A DNA stretch of 64,000 bases from positions 2,413,084 through 2,477,083 of the forward strand of contig FJOG01000004.1 of assembly GCA_900073065.1 (NCBI GenBank), in the 5' to 3' direction. The translations under genes were made by a program, and so were the position numbers. Source of the DNA: Phialocephala subalpina (taxonomy: Eukaryota; Ascomycota; Leotiomycetes; Helotiales; Mollisiaceae). Below the pieces are notes generated by a model that was given only the letters and a program-made list of their open reading frames with translations, did not search any database and was not told the origin of the DNA. This document shows positions 10,918-22,221 of the stretch, piece by piece; the stretch's first letter is position 1; each line of letters begins with the position of its first letter.

Positions 10918-13076
10918 ATGATGCAACAACGCAGAGATGAGATTCTGGCAAAGAAGGCCAAGCTCGCAGAGCTAAAACGGCAGAGGGAGCTTCGGACGAG
11001 AGAGATATCGAGTAGCAGGCAGAGTATAGGTAGTTCTAGTGATGTAAAGATCTCCTGCATCCTTCAACACTGGGTACTGACAGACATCAGCTCATAGCAC
11101 CAACACCAAGTCGAGCAGAGAACCGTGAAGAGCTAGACAAGTACATTTCGTCGATACTGGTAGCCGGAGATAAGAGCAGGCCGGGTTCGACCGGACCTGG
11201 AGGTTTTGGTTCTCCTCAAGGGAAAGGCAGTCGTCCAAACAGCGTACTAAGTGCCGGAGAGCTTAGCAACGAGAACTCAGAACCATCCGTCAACCAAATT
11301 CAACCCCTACAAAGCCTCTCGATATCTACGCAGACTCTCACAACCGTCCCTCTCTCCACAGTGTACGAATTCCAACCATCGCCGGTGAAGGAGGTCTTCT
11401 CGTATAGCAAAGGAGTACAAACCACAGAAGAATGGGGAACGCAAACATCACGGCCGAAGGCCTTCGAGGATGAAGACGAAGATGAGGGCGAGTTGCCAGC
11501 AACATCAACGCCCAGCAAGAGGCTTAGCAGACGGATGCGAGACAGAGAAGAAGAATTACGGGAGAACATTCGGAAGGAGATTGAGGAGGAGCTCAAAGCA
11601 GCTCAAGAGTTGACCGTGGATGGACCTCTGAAGATATCACAAAGCACGACAAAAGCAAATTTCCCAGCCAGAGCGCTCACGGGCGAGGAGCTGAATGCTG
11701 TCACTTCGTCCGATGATTTTATGGATTTCGTGGAGAGGTCCAGCAAAGTCATCGAGAGAGCCTTAGACCAGGAATACGATATCTTGGCAGACTACGCACT
11801 TAGCGGAGACACTGGAGTTGAAGATGAAGATGATATGTACACAGGGAAGGGCCGTCGAAGGGTCAAGGAGGTTGCTCAATTCTATGACGAACGGTGGTCG
11901 AAAAAGAGAATGATCAGCAACATCAGCTTTTCTCCCAAGTTTCCCGAACTTGTCCTTGCAGCATATACGAAGAATCCATCGGCACCACACGATCCGGATG
12001 GACTCGTCCAGGTATGGAACATGCATCTCCACGACCGACCAGAATTTGTGTTTCACGCACAGTCGGATGTCCTGGCAGCCAAGTTCTCGCCTTTTCACCC
12101 AAACTTAATTATCGGAGGATGCTATAGCGGCCAAGTCTTGTTGTGGGATACAAGAGCAAAATCCTCACCAGTACAAAAGACACCCCTCACCGGCTCAGGC
12201 CATACCCACCCAATCTATTCCGTTGATATCGTCGGTACCCAAAATGCCAACAACATCATTTCATGCTCGACCGACGGCGTCGTTTGCGGCTGGACAGTCG
12301 ATATGCTCGCTCAACCTCAAGAACTGCTCACACTCACCACTCCGCCGCCTGCAAAAACCGAAGACCTCTCTCCCACTTGCATGGCTTTCCCACAAACCGA
12401 CCCTACATACTTTCTCATCGGCTCCGAAGAAGGCACAATCTTTCCCTGCCACCGTTATGATCGTGCTGGAGCAAAGGCAGGCGTCGATCAACGCGTGAGC
12501 TACCGTGGCCACGCCGCACCAGTGATGTCTATCGATTTCCATCCTGCAAGGGGACCTGTTGATCTTGGTGATCTCGTCCTTTCTTCGTCTCTTGACTGGA
12601 GTGTCAGACTGTGGAAGGTCCGTGCGCCAGCCGCCACATCCACCACCACCATAACAAGCGAAAGCCACTCCGTTATCCCTATTCTGGACTTCACCCGCGA
12701 AGATGTCGTCTACGACGCTGCATGGTCGCCCGTCAAGCCCGGTGTATTCTCTCTCGTCGATGGAGCAGGCAATCTCGAGGTTTGGGATATCACTGTCGAT
12801 ATCGAGGTCCCGGTCTCAAAAGTCTCGCCCAGTAATAGGAAGGGCGGGCGAAGTATGATGTCGAAGAGTTTGAATAAACTTGCTTGGGAGGAGACAGAGG
12901 GGAGGAGACTGGCGACTGGAGGTATCGATGGGACTGTTACTGTGTTTGAGGTTGGTCCTGATTTGGGAGGGAAGGAGAGTGCGAGAAACGAAGAGTGGAC
13001 GAACGTCAAGAAGCTGGTAGCCAGGCTAGAGAGTACGGCCAGTGGACCAGTCGCTAATGGTGTAAATGGGCTGTGA
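10918..13076 (+). CDS. Cytoplasmic dynein intermediate chain (WD40)
   Basis: Exon 1 is 10918-11043 and exon 2 is 11091-13076, separated by a 47-nt intron, giving about 703 residues. The intermediate chain scaffolds light chains and dynactin on the dynein motor. The N-terminus is a charged single helix (QQRRDEILAKKAKLAELKRQ), as expected for the dynactin p150 binding region. Light-chain (LC8/Tctex-like) motifs STQT and GVQT/GTQT follow at about 115-155, then acidic stretches. The C-terminal half holds WD repeats such as LVQVWNM, GQVLLWDT, DWSVRLWKV and GNLEVWDI. Either of two adjacent ATGs (10918 or 10921) could start it. Confidence 0.95.
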
Positions 13077-13282
13077 TATCCATGCCATTACTAAGAGCGG
13101 AGGTAGGCAAGATTATGATATGTGCTGTATGGTAGATATGGCGTTGAGTTGTGTGCATATACCCAAACCAAATCGTGGTTTTTCATTTGTCATAACATAG
13201 GCATTTGAAACTGAGTATTTTTGTTGAAGTCCAATGCATTTTGTTTTGCAAGATAGTATGCAGTGATGAGTATCATGCAGGT

Positions 13283-14003
13283 CTATCATTGGTGATAATC
13301 CACCCCAAGACAGATAATCCCCCCCCGAAGAGCCTCCTCTGGTGACTCAAATCGAGCTCTCTTAACAGGAGAAAGTTCATTATCCGTCTCAGCCAAATCG
13401 AGACCGTACACCAGGTTCCAAAATTAGAATGTCCAACCAAAACAAGGACATTGGGATATACCTCTTTGGCCTTAATAGATCAGAACTTCTTTCCTGTACC
13501 ATTGCGAGGTCGCTGAGAACGAGTTTTAATGTCGTTGCTCCGAATCTTCACATTTCCCTTTAATAATCACCCTCCTTTCCACGGACAATAGAGAGACCTA
13601 CCCTTTTAGTGACAGCTTGTGTCTCGATCTCCATCTGATGTCTATACCCGTCCAGATCCGCAACCAAGCCAGGATATCGCAAGTTGAACTCCTCCGTATC
13701 GACTCTGACATCTGGATTCGCAGCATCCCCCCAAACCAAGTTTACCGCGCGCTCCCAAGCCTGGTGATATTGATGGACAGAGAAGTCTTGCATAGGATTG
13801 AGTTCGTCCATCTTGTGCGCAAATTGGCAGGGGCGGATGAACTGGTCGACGAAGGTGCAGCTGATTCCGGACCTGGTTATGCCGATTACGATTCGGGGGG
13901 TATTTGAGGGTGGTGTAGTCGGAGACTTCGGTGAGCTTGGTAGCTGATAGCTCTTCATGGACGAGGTGAGGGCCTGGAGACTGACATCCTTGGATGGAGC
14001 CAT
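13283..14003 (-). CDS. QYHQAWE-family protein A, function unknown
   Basis: A clear exon runs from the ATG at 14003 to about 13571. It encodes DELNPMQDFSVHQYHQAWER followed by AVNLVWG. This region matches genes B (14457-15400) and C (17185-18491). A donor (GTAGGT) follows AVTKR where B and C have introns. Downstream, minus-strand sequence to about 13283 encodes PVKRARFESPEEALRGG, resembling the C-terminal part of C (TAKRFEIESPEPESRTG). I could not join these segments into one open frame, so gene A may be shortened or decayed. Read alone the first exon gives 147 residues. No known domain is recognised. Confidence 0.55.
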
Positions 14004-14456
14004 GGTTGAGGCTGTGGACTTGTAAGGAGGAAGAAAGGAAGGTTGCTTGTGGAGATCTTATACTTCGAGCGCGGGAGTCACCTCAGCGCAAGGTCGCTAC
14101 GCTACGGCTGCACTGAGGACAAGGCTCTAGTTACGATAATGGAATGTTGTGTTGTGAAGACGAAAAGGGGGAAATGTCCACTACACATGACGGTGAGGGA
14201 ATATCACGTCACAGGTTGATCACTGGTATCTAAGTCAGCCTTACCGCAATTACAAGTGGGAATCCAGCTTTGAAAGTGTCTTTTGGGTTGAGACTTTGAT
14301 TGGTATTGTTGAAATACAGTATTGCATGTAGATAGATCCATCTCAAGCTCCACTCGGCATTCCTTCGTGCACTAGAAAGCCCCTCCAGGAGCTGAATTCG
14401 GCACTAATACCAGAATAAACGCAGCAGAACTACCCTATTAGTCTTCCCTTATGCGT

Positions 14457-15400
14457 CTAGTCTTGAGTCTCAATCTTGGCTTGCTTCAACTCCGGGATGT
14501 CGGTATTGAGGTCAGCGTTTCTGGCTCTCTTTCCTGATGAGCTTGCAGAGTCGTGTTGCAGCGTCTCCTGCTCTGGTTGCTACGATGGAAAATAGGAGTC
14601 AGCCTTGGAGTTTTGCATGAGGTAATGCAGGAAATGACAGCTTACTGTTCCAATCTCGCTGGCTATCCGAATTGCCTTAGCAATCAGTGGCTCTGCCTTC
14701 TTCATGGCCTTATTGCGTCTTCGATCTGCTGAATTTTGGCTCAGTCGCATACGCTCCTCTTCACCGATAATCTTGTAGTCTCGAATCTAGATTGTTAATA
14801 TCAGAATCTTCCTCTTCCCTAGGGACAATGAGGAGGACTACTTACCGACTCGACCAGCTTCTTCTTCTGCCTATCAAGTTCCTCCTGATACTCGGCTTCA
14901 CTTAAGTGTCGCATCTTCTGGCGAAAGTTCGAGATATCAAACTTCTTCTTGTGACAGCCACCAGATACTACGATGTCCCAAGCCAGGTTGATAGCGTACT
15001 CCCAAGCTTGATGATACTGCTTGACAGTGAATCGGATCTTCGGATTCTCTCGGTCGAGACCTTTGATGAAGCCGCGTCTGGTAATGAACAGCTTCCCGAA
15101 GAAATCTTGCCTATCCTTGGGTTTCTTCCAGAACTCGGGCATGTTTTTTGGATGGCGCTTTACCATGTTGTAGGGATACCTGAGCTTTGAGTAGTCCTCG
15201 ATCTCCGTAAGCTCTCTAGGCACTTTGAGATCGTCTTCATCAGCTTCGTTTTCAGATCGTCCCTCTGAGTCAGAATCAGAATGATTGGCGGCATTAGTGT
15301 GCGCCTCCCATGCTGAAGGTCTCTCGAATGAGTGGTGATCGAATTTGATGACATCGGCGCCAGCCTCGAAGGGGTCGGCCGTAGGTAGCTGCGAAACCAT
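14457..15400 (-). CDS. QYHQAWE-family protein B, function unknown
   Basis: Three phase-0 exons, 15400-14846, 14786-14646 and 14579-14457, give 272 residues. Order: an acidic Ser/Glu/Asp-rich start; LTEIEDYSKLRYPYNM; then RFTVKQYHQAWEYAINLAWD, the family core; a Lys-rich helix; IRDYKIIGEEE; and a basic tail with SSGKRARNADLN, a possible nuclear signal. The start is uncertain: another in-frame ATG lies at 15415 and the frame is open to 15544. Paralogues sit on both sides. No known domain is recognised; the acidic start and basic tail would suit a nuclear or chromatin-associated role, which is speculation. Confidence 0.7.
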
Positions 15401-15415
15401 GTTGAAGCATAGCAT

Positions 15416-17184
15416 GGGTTTGGAAGGAGGTTGGAGGTTGAATGGGTGTTTTATAGATCGCTGTGGAGCAGTCTCGGCAAACTGGGCGCTAGAGCCAAAG
15501 CAAGCCGTGATACAGAATCGGAGCAAATTTCTCACGTAGACCAATGCAAGCCCAAGACTTTAAGTATTCAAGTTTTCTGCTAACTCGAAGCCTCAGAATC
15601 CAGCTGCCTGTAGTTTACAATCTAAGAAGCTTTCTGATACCAGTAATTAGTAGAAGAAAATGTAGAATGGTGTTTGAGTTGAAAGTCCTGATGCCTTTCA
15701 GCATCGGAGAAGAGTGGCAAAAGTCCACTCTCTCTAGAAAACACATTCGCAATACGCTAGCTAACGAATACCACACCATCAATCACAACATTAAAATAGA
15801 AACCCAACAAAGACACAAGGACCACAAGCTATAAGCCAGACACCCCAAGAAATCAGGGGAAATGCCAACGCCTCCTACTTCCGGACCGCGAAGCGAGTAA
15901 CTACCCCGAAACTGCGGACGCCGCCACAACTCCCATATACTCGAGTAGATTTAAATAAGAATTTTCTCAACGACTAAAAATATCCGGGTTTTCGAAGCCC
16001 CCCTGCACACACCGGCTCGCTTCGGCGAGCGCAGGAAGGCAGCAGTGGTCTGATTTTTGCCAATATTTTCTATGCGCCGAGGATGACGTTCTTTTGATAT
16101 TTAAAGTGCTCTTTTCGGCAATAGCTTCTCTGGAGAGGTTATCATTTTACGCGGACTCTCCATCTTTACATGTTTTCATTTTTGACTTTTGATTGATGGT
16201 CGCAAGATGATGCTCGAACCCAAACCGAGAGATACTTCGCGGGGTGCACCACTCAAGTTCGTCTCCAAATCGCGGCTAACGAATTTTCTCTTCAGGCTCT
16301 CGAACGCCGTTCTGAGAACATAGCATAGTAGGAATAGATTGCATCAAAAAGCGAGCGTTTTAAAAGTGAAATCAATGCGTAGCTTTGCGAGTGCCACGCA
16401 ATTAGAGATGTGATGCATCGAGTCGACTTCCCCATATGCATTTGGTTCCGCGAGTAAAGGGTAGATGTTGAGAAGAACATCAAGGGAGTTTCATTTATCA
16501 AGAAAGGTACAAACAATTATCTCTGTCTCAGACAACAAGCTTCGGTTAGCTTCCGATGTTCTGTCCATAATCTTGGAGAACGCTGGTCTAGCAGACAGAG
16601 AGTGGAATCGCAATAGCATAAAGGACGAATGTGGCTTTGCTACCCATATATCGCATAGAAATACCCAACGCTACACCCAATAAACAACAATGCTATGACC
16701 TCGAGAAGGTTCGGACTTTCTTGCGTTGAGATTGCTCCGCAGCATCCGAAACTTCCAGCTGCGAGAACTACTCCTCACGAGATTCACAATTCAATGCCCC
16801 AAGGCGAGGATACTCTTTCTTCCTCTCCACAAATTTGGATGATTGCTCAGATTTGGACGCTGAGTAGGCATTGCCATGAATTAGCAGCGAGCCCAAGGAG
16901 TCTTCTCTGTTGTCGATGCAGTCCGAAATATCAAACGCACAGACCAGTGACAATATACCCATCACGTGGGGGTACCTCACGATCATACAAAGTTGAGCAT
17001 TTCGAGAGAGATCCTCAAAGTGGTTATATGATACTCACAATTTTTGAATTGACATATCGTTATCAGGAAGTAGTCGGTCCAAACTGTCCTCAGAAATCTG
17101 ACGTGGAGTGAAGCACATGTGACCCACTTCTTCCAACTCTCGAGGTCCTCGAAAAAGAGCCAGAGCGACCTCGACAGCAATGAC
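15416..17184. other. Intergenic between QYHQAWE-family genes B and C
   Basis: No gene is supported. A perfect hairpin GCTCGC-TTCG-GCGAGC lies at 16015-16030 in a C-rich patch that may be a transposon relic. Plus-strand frames at 15544-15834 and 16695-17111 show no family features. Confidence 0.45.
16015..16030. repeat. Perfect hairpin with TTCG loop
   Basis: Six-base arms GCTCGC and GCGAGC flank TTCG. In RNA this would be a stable tetraloop hairpin. Its function is unknown. Confidence 0.5.
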
Positions 17185-18491
17185 ATGGCTTCGCATCTGC
17201 ACCCAACCAGCTCGAGCTTCCGACCGACTCGCGGCCCGGTCCCAATAATGGAATCTGTCTACGACTCCGAATCCTCGGACACTGAAGCCAAGTCGGACCA
17301 CTCAGACATCTCAGATGACGAAGAAGACGCCGGCGGGGCAGCTTTACTCGAGTCTCCAGACGACACCCCCGAAGGCCACAGCTCCAAAAACATCAGACCT
17401 AAGTTCATCACCGAAATTGAAGACTATAGGAAACTTCTCTACCCCTCAAAAATGATAGGCGGCACACCCCGCACTCGAATGGAAAAACCACTTGACAAAC
17501 AACTCATCCACCCCAACGCTTTCTGTCGTTCGGTAAGCTAAGCGACTTTCTATATTTTCTCTTCTGGTATTCTTCACGACTTCTCCTCGCTGCATTACCC
17601 GAATGTCTGAAAGCAATCTACTGACTCAAGGATGTCACGTCAGCTGGATAGACTCAACCCAATCCACAGATTCACGATAGAACAATACTGTCTCGCCTGG
17701 GAAAATGCCGTAAATGGTATTTGGGGGAGTAAGATGTTTGATTGGAGAGTGTTCCGTCAAGCCCGTCTAGGCCTTAGCAAGACCGAGATGGCTAGAGAGA
17801 TGGAAGAGGAGAGAATAAGGTGTATTAATTCTGTAAGCAAGATTGAATCTCTGTATGAAGATGGGTAACTAATGTTGGGAAATTGTCGAGATAGATTAGG
17901 GATAAACCCCTCATAACACGGGCTGAGAGACTCGTAAAACATAAAGAAACCGCAAAAGAGAAATGGGAGAAAGCTATGAGGAAGGGAGATGAGGAGAAAG
18001 CGGAGAAGATAGCGGCGAGATTGAGTAAACGGTATGCGGTTGCGGGCGAGGTAGGTTTGAACTCAATGTCCTACTAACTTTCAGCAATTTTCAAGTCGTA
18101 ACTGGTATTGTAGAAACTAGACATTGACTTAACTCAACTACCTCGGAAGAACCAAAAGAGAGGCAAGGACGCGACTCGAGGTCCCACGGCAAAGAGGTTC
18201 GAGATCGAGAGTCCGGAACCAGAATCAAGAACGGGAATCCAGCAAAGCTTTGAACCGGACAGGGATGTTATTGTAGTTTACGATGTACCTATTACGACTT
18301 CTGGACACGAGCTTATTAGGGAGGGCGATGCACTTGCATTTTTGAGAGATAAAGAGGAGGAGCCGATGTTGAGCTATAATGGTTGGGTGAGGAGGGAATA
18401 TGAGCGTGGACATGGAACGGTGGAGTTCCCGGCTGGTGCTGAGGTTGAGTTTAGACAGGGAAGTAGAGGTGTGGAATATCATAGGAGGTAG
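17185..18491 (+). CDS. QYHQAWE-family protein C, function unknown
   Basis: Four exons, 17185-17532, 17614-17832, 17895-18050 and 18114-18491, all phase 0, give 366 residues. The second acceptor was set at 17612-17613 because the nearer one (17629-17630) forces a stop. Order: acidic Ser/Asp-rich start; FITEIEDYRKLLYPSKM; RLNPIHRFTIEQYCLAWENA with GIWG; IRDKPLITRAERL and a Lys/Glu-rich helix; LDIDLTQLPRKNQKRGK; TAKRFEIESPEPESRTG; then a C-terminal part with GWVRREYERGHGTVEFPAG. It keeps the longest C-terminus of the three paralogues and is in opposite orientation to A and B. Confidence 0.7.
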
Positions 18492-18629
18492 ATTCTCCAG
18501 TGGAGGATGGGGCTTTACGAAAGCTTCGCATATCAACAGATAATCAGAGATTGTAAATCTCGAAGCAGAACAGCAGTGGTATAAGGTCTATGAAGGTCTA
18601 TCTATCTTCTACGGTACAAGCTCTAACAT

Positions 18630-19733
18630 CTACAACTGAGCCGAAGGATTCTCCTTAGCAAATGGCCAATCCGTGTATCCATGCTTCTCTCCCTTATTAT
18701 AAAACAGATCTCTGTTGTATGGCGTGAATGGGATATTCTTCTCTATCCTGTAGACCAAGTCTGGGTTTGAAATGAAGTATCTTCCAAACACGATGGCAAT
18801 GTCTTTGCCCTTGTATTCCTCATCGACTGCCGTCTTCGCAGACTCGGCGGAGAATCCACCAGCGATCAAGACTGGAGCTTGGTTCCAGATATCAATCAAG
18901 AAGTCCACCTTTTCTGTAGCCTCGATTTCGGCATTGCCAGATATCCGCGACTCCACAACGTGAATGTATGCCAACTTTAATTTCTTCAGTTCCTCGGTAT
19001 AGTATGTGAACTGCGGAACAGGATCCTTCATCTTCATGCCTTGGAAGTTCGAAAACGGACTCATTCTGATGCCCACCTTCTCCGCTCCAATGGCATCAAC
19101 AACAGCTTTCGATACCTCAAGTCCAAATCGTGCTCTGTTCTCAATGCTTCCTCCGTATGAATCGGTTCTGTTATTCGAAACGTCTTGGAGGAATTGATCG
19201 ATAAGGTATCCGTTCGCGCCGTGAACCTCAACTCCATCGAATCCAGCAGCCACAGCGTTCTTCGCTGCCTGTGCATAGAGGCCGATGTATTCCTTGATCT
19301 CAGCTTCCGTCAATGCGGTAGGTATAGCTCCTCCTTCGAATGGGATGTTGCTCGCAGACACAACCTTCGCATCCGGACCCAACTCCTTCTTCAATTGACC
19401 AGGATCAGCAGCTCGTCCCAACGCCCATAATTGCAGGAAGATAAACGATCCCTTCTTGTGTACAGCCTCAGTGACGTTCTTCCAGCTGTCGATTTGTGCT
19501 TGTGACCAGATGCCAGGGGCGTTGCCGTACCCACCAGCCTGTGGAGCGATGAAGGTAGCTTCGGTGATGAGGAGGGTTCCTGGGGCGGAGCCTCGTTGGG
19601 CGTAGTATTCGGGGACGAAGGGGAGGGGGACGTGGTCGTCGTCTGCGCGGAAGCGAGTGAGGGGTGCCATGACGACGCGGTGTTGGAGTTGGAGGTTGCC
19701 CAGCTTGAGGGGCTTGAAGAGCGTGGAGGACAT
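18630..19733 (-). CDS. Old yellow enzyme family NAD(P)H:flavin oxidoreductase
   Basis: A single exon of 367 residues, normal for the family. These FMN enzymes reduce activated C=C bonds (enones, ergot-alkaloid aldehydes, oxylipins) using NADPH. Signatures: LFKPLKLGNLQLQHRVVMAP at the start with APLTRFRA; the substrate-binding pair His171 and Asn174 in HGANGYLIDQFLQD; SYGGSIENRARF; and the phosphate-binding stretch ending IVFGRYFISNPDLVYRI. No targeting signal is seen. The physiological substrate is unknown, and there is no clear pathway context around it. Confidence 0.93.
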   Translation of the reverse strand: MSSTLFKPLKLGNLQLQHRVVMAPLTRFRADDDHVPLPFVPEYYAQRGSAPGTLLITEATFIAPQAGGYGNAPGIWSQAQIDSWKNVTEAVHKKGSFIFLQLWALGRAADPGQLKKELGPDAKVVSASNIPFEGGAIPTALTEAEIKEYIGLYAQAAKNAVAAGFDGVEVHGANGYLIDQFLQDVSNNRTDSYGGSIENRARFGLEVSKAVVDAIGAEKVGIRMSPFSNFQGMKMKDPVPQFTYYTEELKKLKLAYIHVVESRISGNAEIEATEKVDFLIDIWNQAPVLIAGGFSAESAKTAVDEEYKGKDIAIVFGRYFISNPDLVYRIEKNIPFTPYNRDLFYNKGEKHGYTDWPFAKENPSAQL

Positions 19734-20819
19734 GATTGCTGTTATTGAGGTAGTAATTGCGTATCTGGCAGATCAATGGAAGACTCGTAGATAGATGTAG
19801 AGGGGACTGAGAGAGAAGTGGTTTGAAAACTAAAGAGGAAGGAGGGGTAAGTCCTTTATACTTTAGTACTTCCCCTTCTCACCGAGGTTTCTTGCTGATT
19901 GCGTGCGCAAGGCTGATACACGAGCCTCCGATGCGCATTCCTTGTTTGATTGCTCAGTAATCGTCGGAGATATGAGGATAAATGGGTCAGTGAACGTGAG
20001 GCGTCCACTCGTAGTGCGTCTTGTAGAAGTTTCGCGACTCAGTTAGAATTATTAATCGGATTTTAGCATGACGATTGCTGTGAAGAGAGTTTCTTAGCCA
20101 GGAACGCTGACGTCGCTGAAAGGTCGGCAAGCGAACCGAATTTGATGGAATCGATTAGAATGGCATAAGGCCACAAGGCTGCAACAAAAAGTTTTTAGGC
20201 ACTTATACCATTTTAACAAGCGCAATTTACTCCTTTTACACACTAAAACTCTGCTTTTTGCGACAACTACTTACGCAATTGAATCAATAAAATAAGAGTC
20301 TTATAATCTATGCATAACTAATGCGATGCGATCGCACTTTTTAAAATTCTAAAAAGTAGTAGATTGTGCACGCTATAATTGCAGTTTGATTTAGAAATCA
20401 CGATTTTTCTAAGTCAATTATCTTAGCGAGATAAAGCGGCGTGGGCATAAAATGTTGCTGCCTTGTGGCCTTATGCTATTCTAAGCGATTCCAATTTGAT
20501 GACAACGTGCTTCTCCTTTGAGAGTGGGGTCTTCCCTAAGTCAGCACTTTATATTGATGACATGTTGGGAATTCAGCGCTGTCTCGGATAGTATAATGCT
20601 TTGGGGAAGGTTTCCTTTTTTTTCCTTCTCCCTTTTCTTCTCCTTTTTCTTCTTCTGATGTCTGGGAGGTTCGTCTTACGCCTGCACAAATCCTTAAAGG
20701 ACAATTTCCGTCAATACAAAATTTGATTTGCTATCGTTTTTGGATCGGTAGTTGAAAGGCATCAATTGTTCCGTCAATTGGTCCAAATTCCCAATAACTA
20801 AAATCTCCTTCTAAGAACA
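19734..20819. other. Intergenic with an AT-rich transposon
   Basis: Apart from the MITE at 20147-20492 and a T/C-rich tract near 20610-20656 I see nothing. The right part lies downstream of the fasciclin gene stop. Confidence 0.5.
20139..20500. mobile_element. hAT-like MITE with 40-bp inverted repeats and 8-bp target duplication
   Basis: The element spans 20147-20492 (346 bp). Its ends, 20147-20186 and the reverse complement of 20453-20492, match at 37 of 40 positions and begin GGAATCG. The direct repeat AATTTGAT flanks it exactly at 20139-20146 and 20493-20500. The inside is AT-rich with no open frame. An eight-base target duplication is typical of hAT transposons, so a hAT-mobilised non-autonomous element is the likely class. 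Confidence 0.9.
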
Positions 20820-22221
20820 TCACAACCCAGCAACTGCGACCATCCCAAAGAGCGCCGCCATACCCGCTACACCTACCCCGCTCTCGATCGCCCTTACCGC
20901 ACCAGCTTTGCTCGCCGTCACGCTCGGCGCGGCGGTGCTTGCAGTGAGGCGGGAAGTAGAGGTAGAGACGTCTGCAAAGGCGATGGGTTGAGAGGTAGCC
21001 ATGGGAATTGGGAGCGCGGTTGTATTCGCGGGGTTAAGTACACTGTTTTCACGATTTAGCATATTAGCCACTAGCAATTAAGTAAGTCCCGCCTCTCCCT
21101 CTCGCTTTCTAGATTTGGGAGGAGGAGAAAGGGAAAAAGGAGACTCACTTGTCAAGAACATGGATAACACCGTTGGAGACGAGGATATCCGTGATCGTTA
21201 CTTGCGCCGAGTTCACAAAAACCTTGCTATCCTCTACCCTAACATTCACACTGCCCCCGGACAGAGTAGGAAAACTCTGATTCGCTAAGCTAGTCGTTAT
21301 GAGACTGCTGTACGCTACGCTACCATTAATCACATGATATTTGAGAATACCCGCTAATTGCTGAGTAGTCAAAGTCGAGGTGTCAGAGCTGATAGCTGCG
21401 AAAGCATCGTTAGAAGGCGCGAAAATGGTGACGTCTTTGAGGGAGTCGATGGCTGTGAGGAGGTTGGTGGATTTGAGTGCGCCAGCGAGGGACGTTAGTG
21501 AACTGTTGACGGCGGAATTGGAGGGGGGTTGGGGAACAGTGAGAACAGTGTCGACTATGTGCATTACACCGCCAGTGAACATTATATTCTGTTGTATAGA
21601 CACACGTCAGATAGCTTTTGGATTAGAGGGAATGGGGAAGGAGGGAGATATACAGCAGTCTGGACGGTGCTTATTTGCTTCAAGCCACTCATTATGACCA
21701 CCTTATTCCCCGTCGTCATACCACCCACCACCTGCCCACGCGTTACGGTACTCAACGTCGTTGTCGCATTCGTCGTCCCATTAGAAGAGCTTCCCATCAG
21801 CATTGTTCGGATAAACTGCTGAGTGTTGGTAAAAGCACTCGCAGCAATTGTCCCACTCAGCACATGATACTGCAACACCTGCGTAAGCGTATTCGAATCA
21901 TTTGCTGCGGCCTTGTTGGCCGGGTCCGCGAGGAAGTTCGAGAAGGCGGTATTCGACGGTGCAATGAGTGTAATATTTCGCGCGGATGAGAGGGTTTTGA
22001 GGAGTTGTGGTTGGCCGGCCAGTAATGCTTTGAAGATATTAGCAAGTTTGGCGTGGAGGTGGAAAGGAGATATTGAGGATATGAAGGCGCGATTGAGGGG
22101 AGGACAAACAGTTCAGCGTGCTGAGAGTAGCATTCTGAGATGCGAGTGCTTGTGCCAGTGACATGTTTTGAGCGGTTGCAAGGCTCGCAAGGGCAATTGG
22201 AAGGAGATTTTTGAGGCGCAT
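20820..22221 (-). CDS. Secreted, GPI-type fasciclin (FAS1) domain protein
   Basis: Four exons, 22221-22110, 22027-21654, 21588-21149 and 21042-20820, give 382 residues with consistent phases. A signal peptide (LKNLLPIALASLATAQ) is followed by two FAS1 domains. The first has ITLIAPSNTAFSNFL and VLQYHVLSGTI, the second VTIFAPSNDAFAAI and ILKYHVINGSV, ending with GVIHVLDNVLNP. A Ser/Thr-rich spacer and a hydrophobic tail (VGVAGMAALFGMVAVAGL) suggest GPI anchoring. Such proteins sit on the cell surface and act in adhesion or wall organisation. The last acceptor was chosen at 21043-21044 because the nearer one creates a stop. Confidence 0.92.

Noticed and set aside
16200..16280. tRNA-like segment with a GGTTCGA-like loop (minus strand)
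   Set aside because: The T-arm does not pair and no acceptor stem forms.
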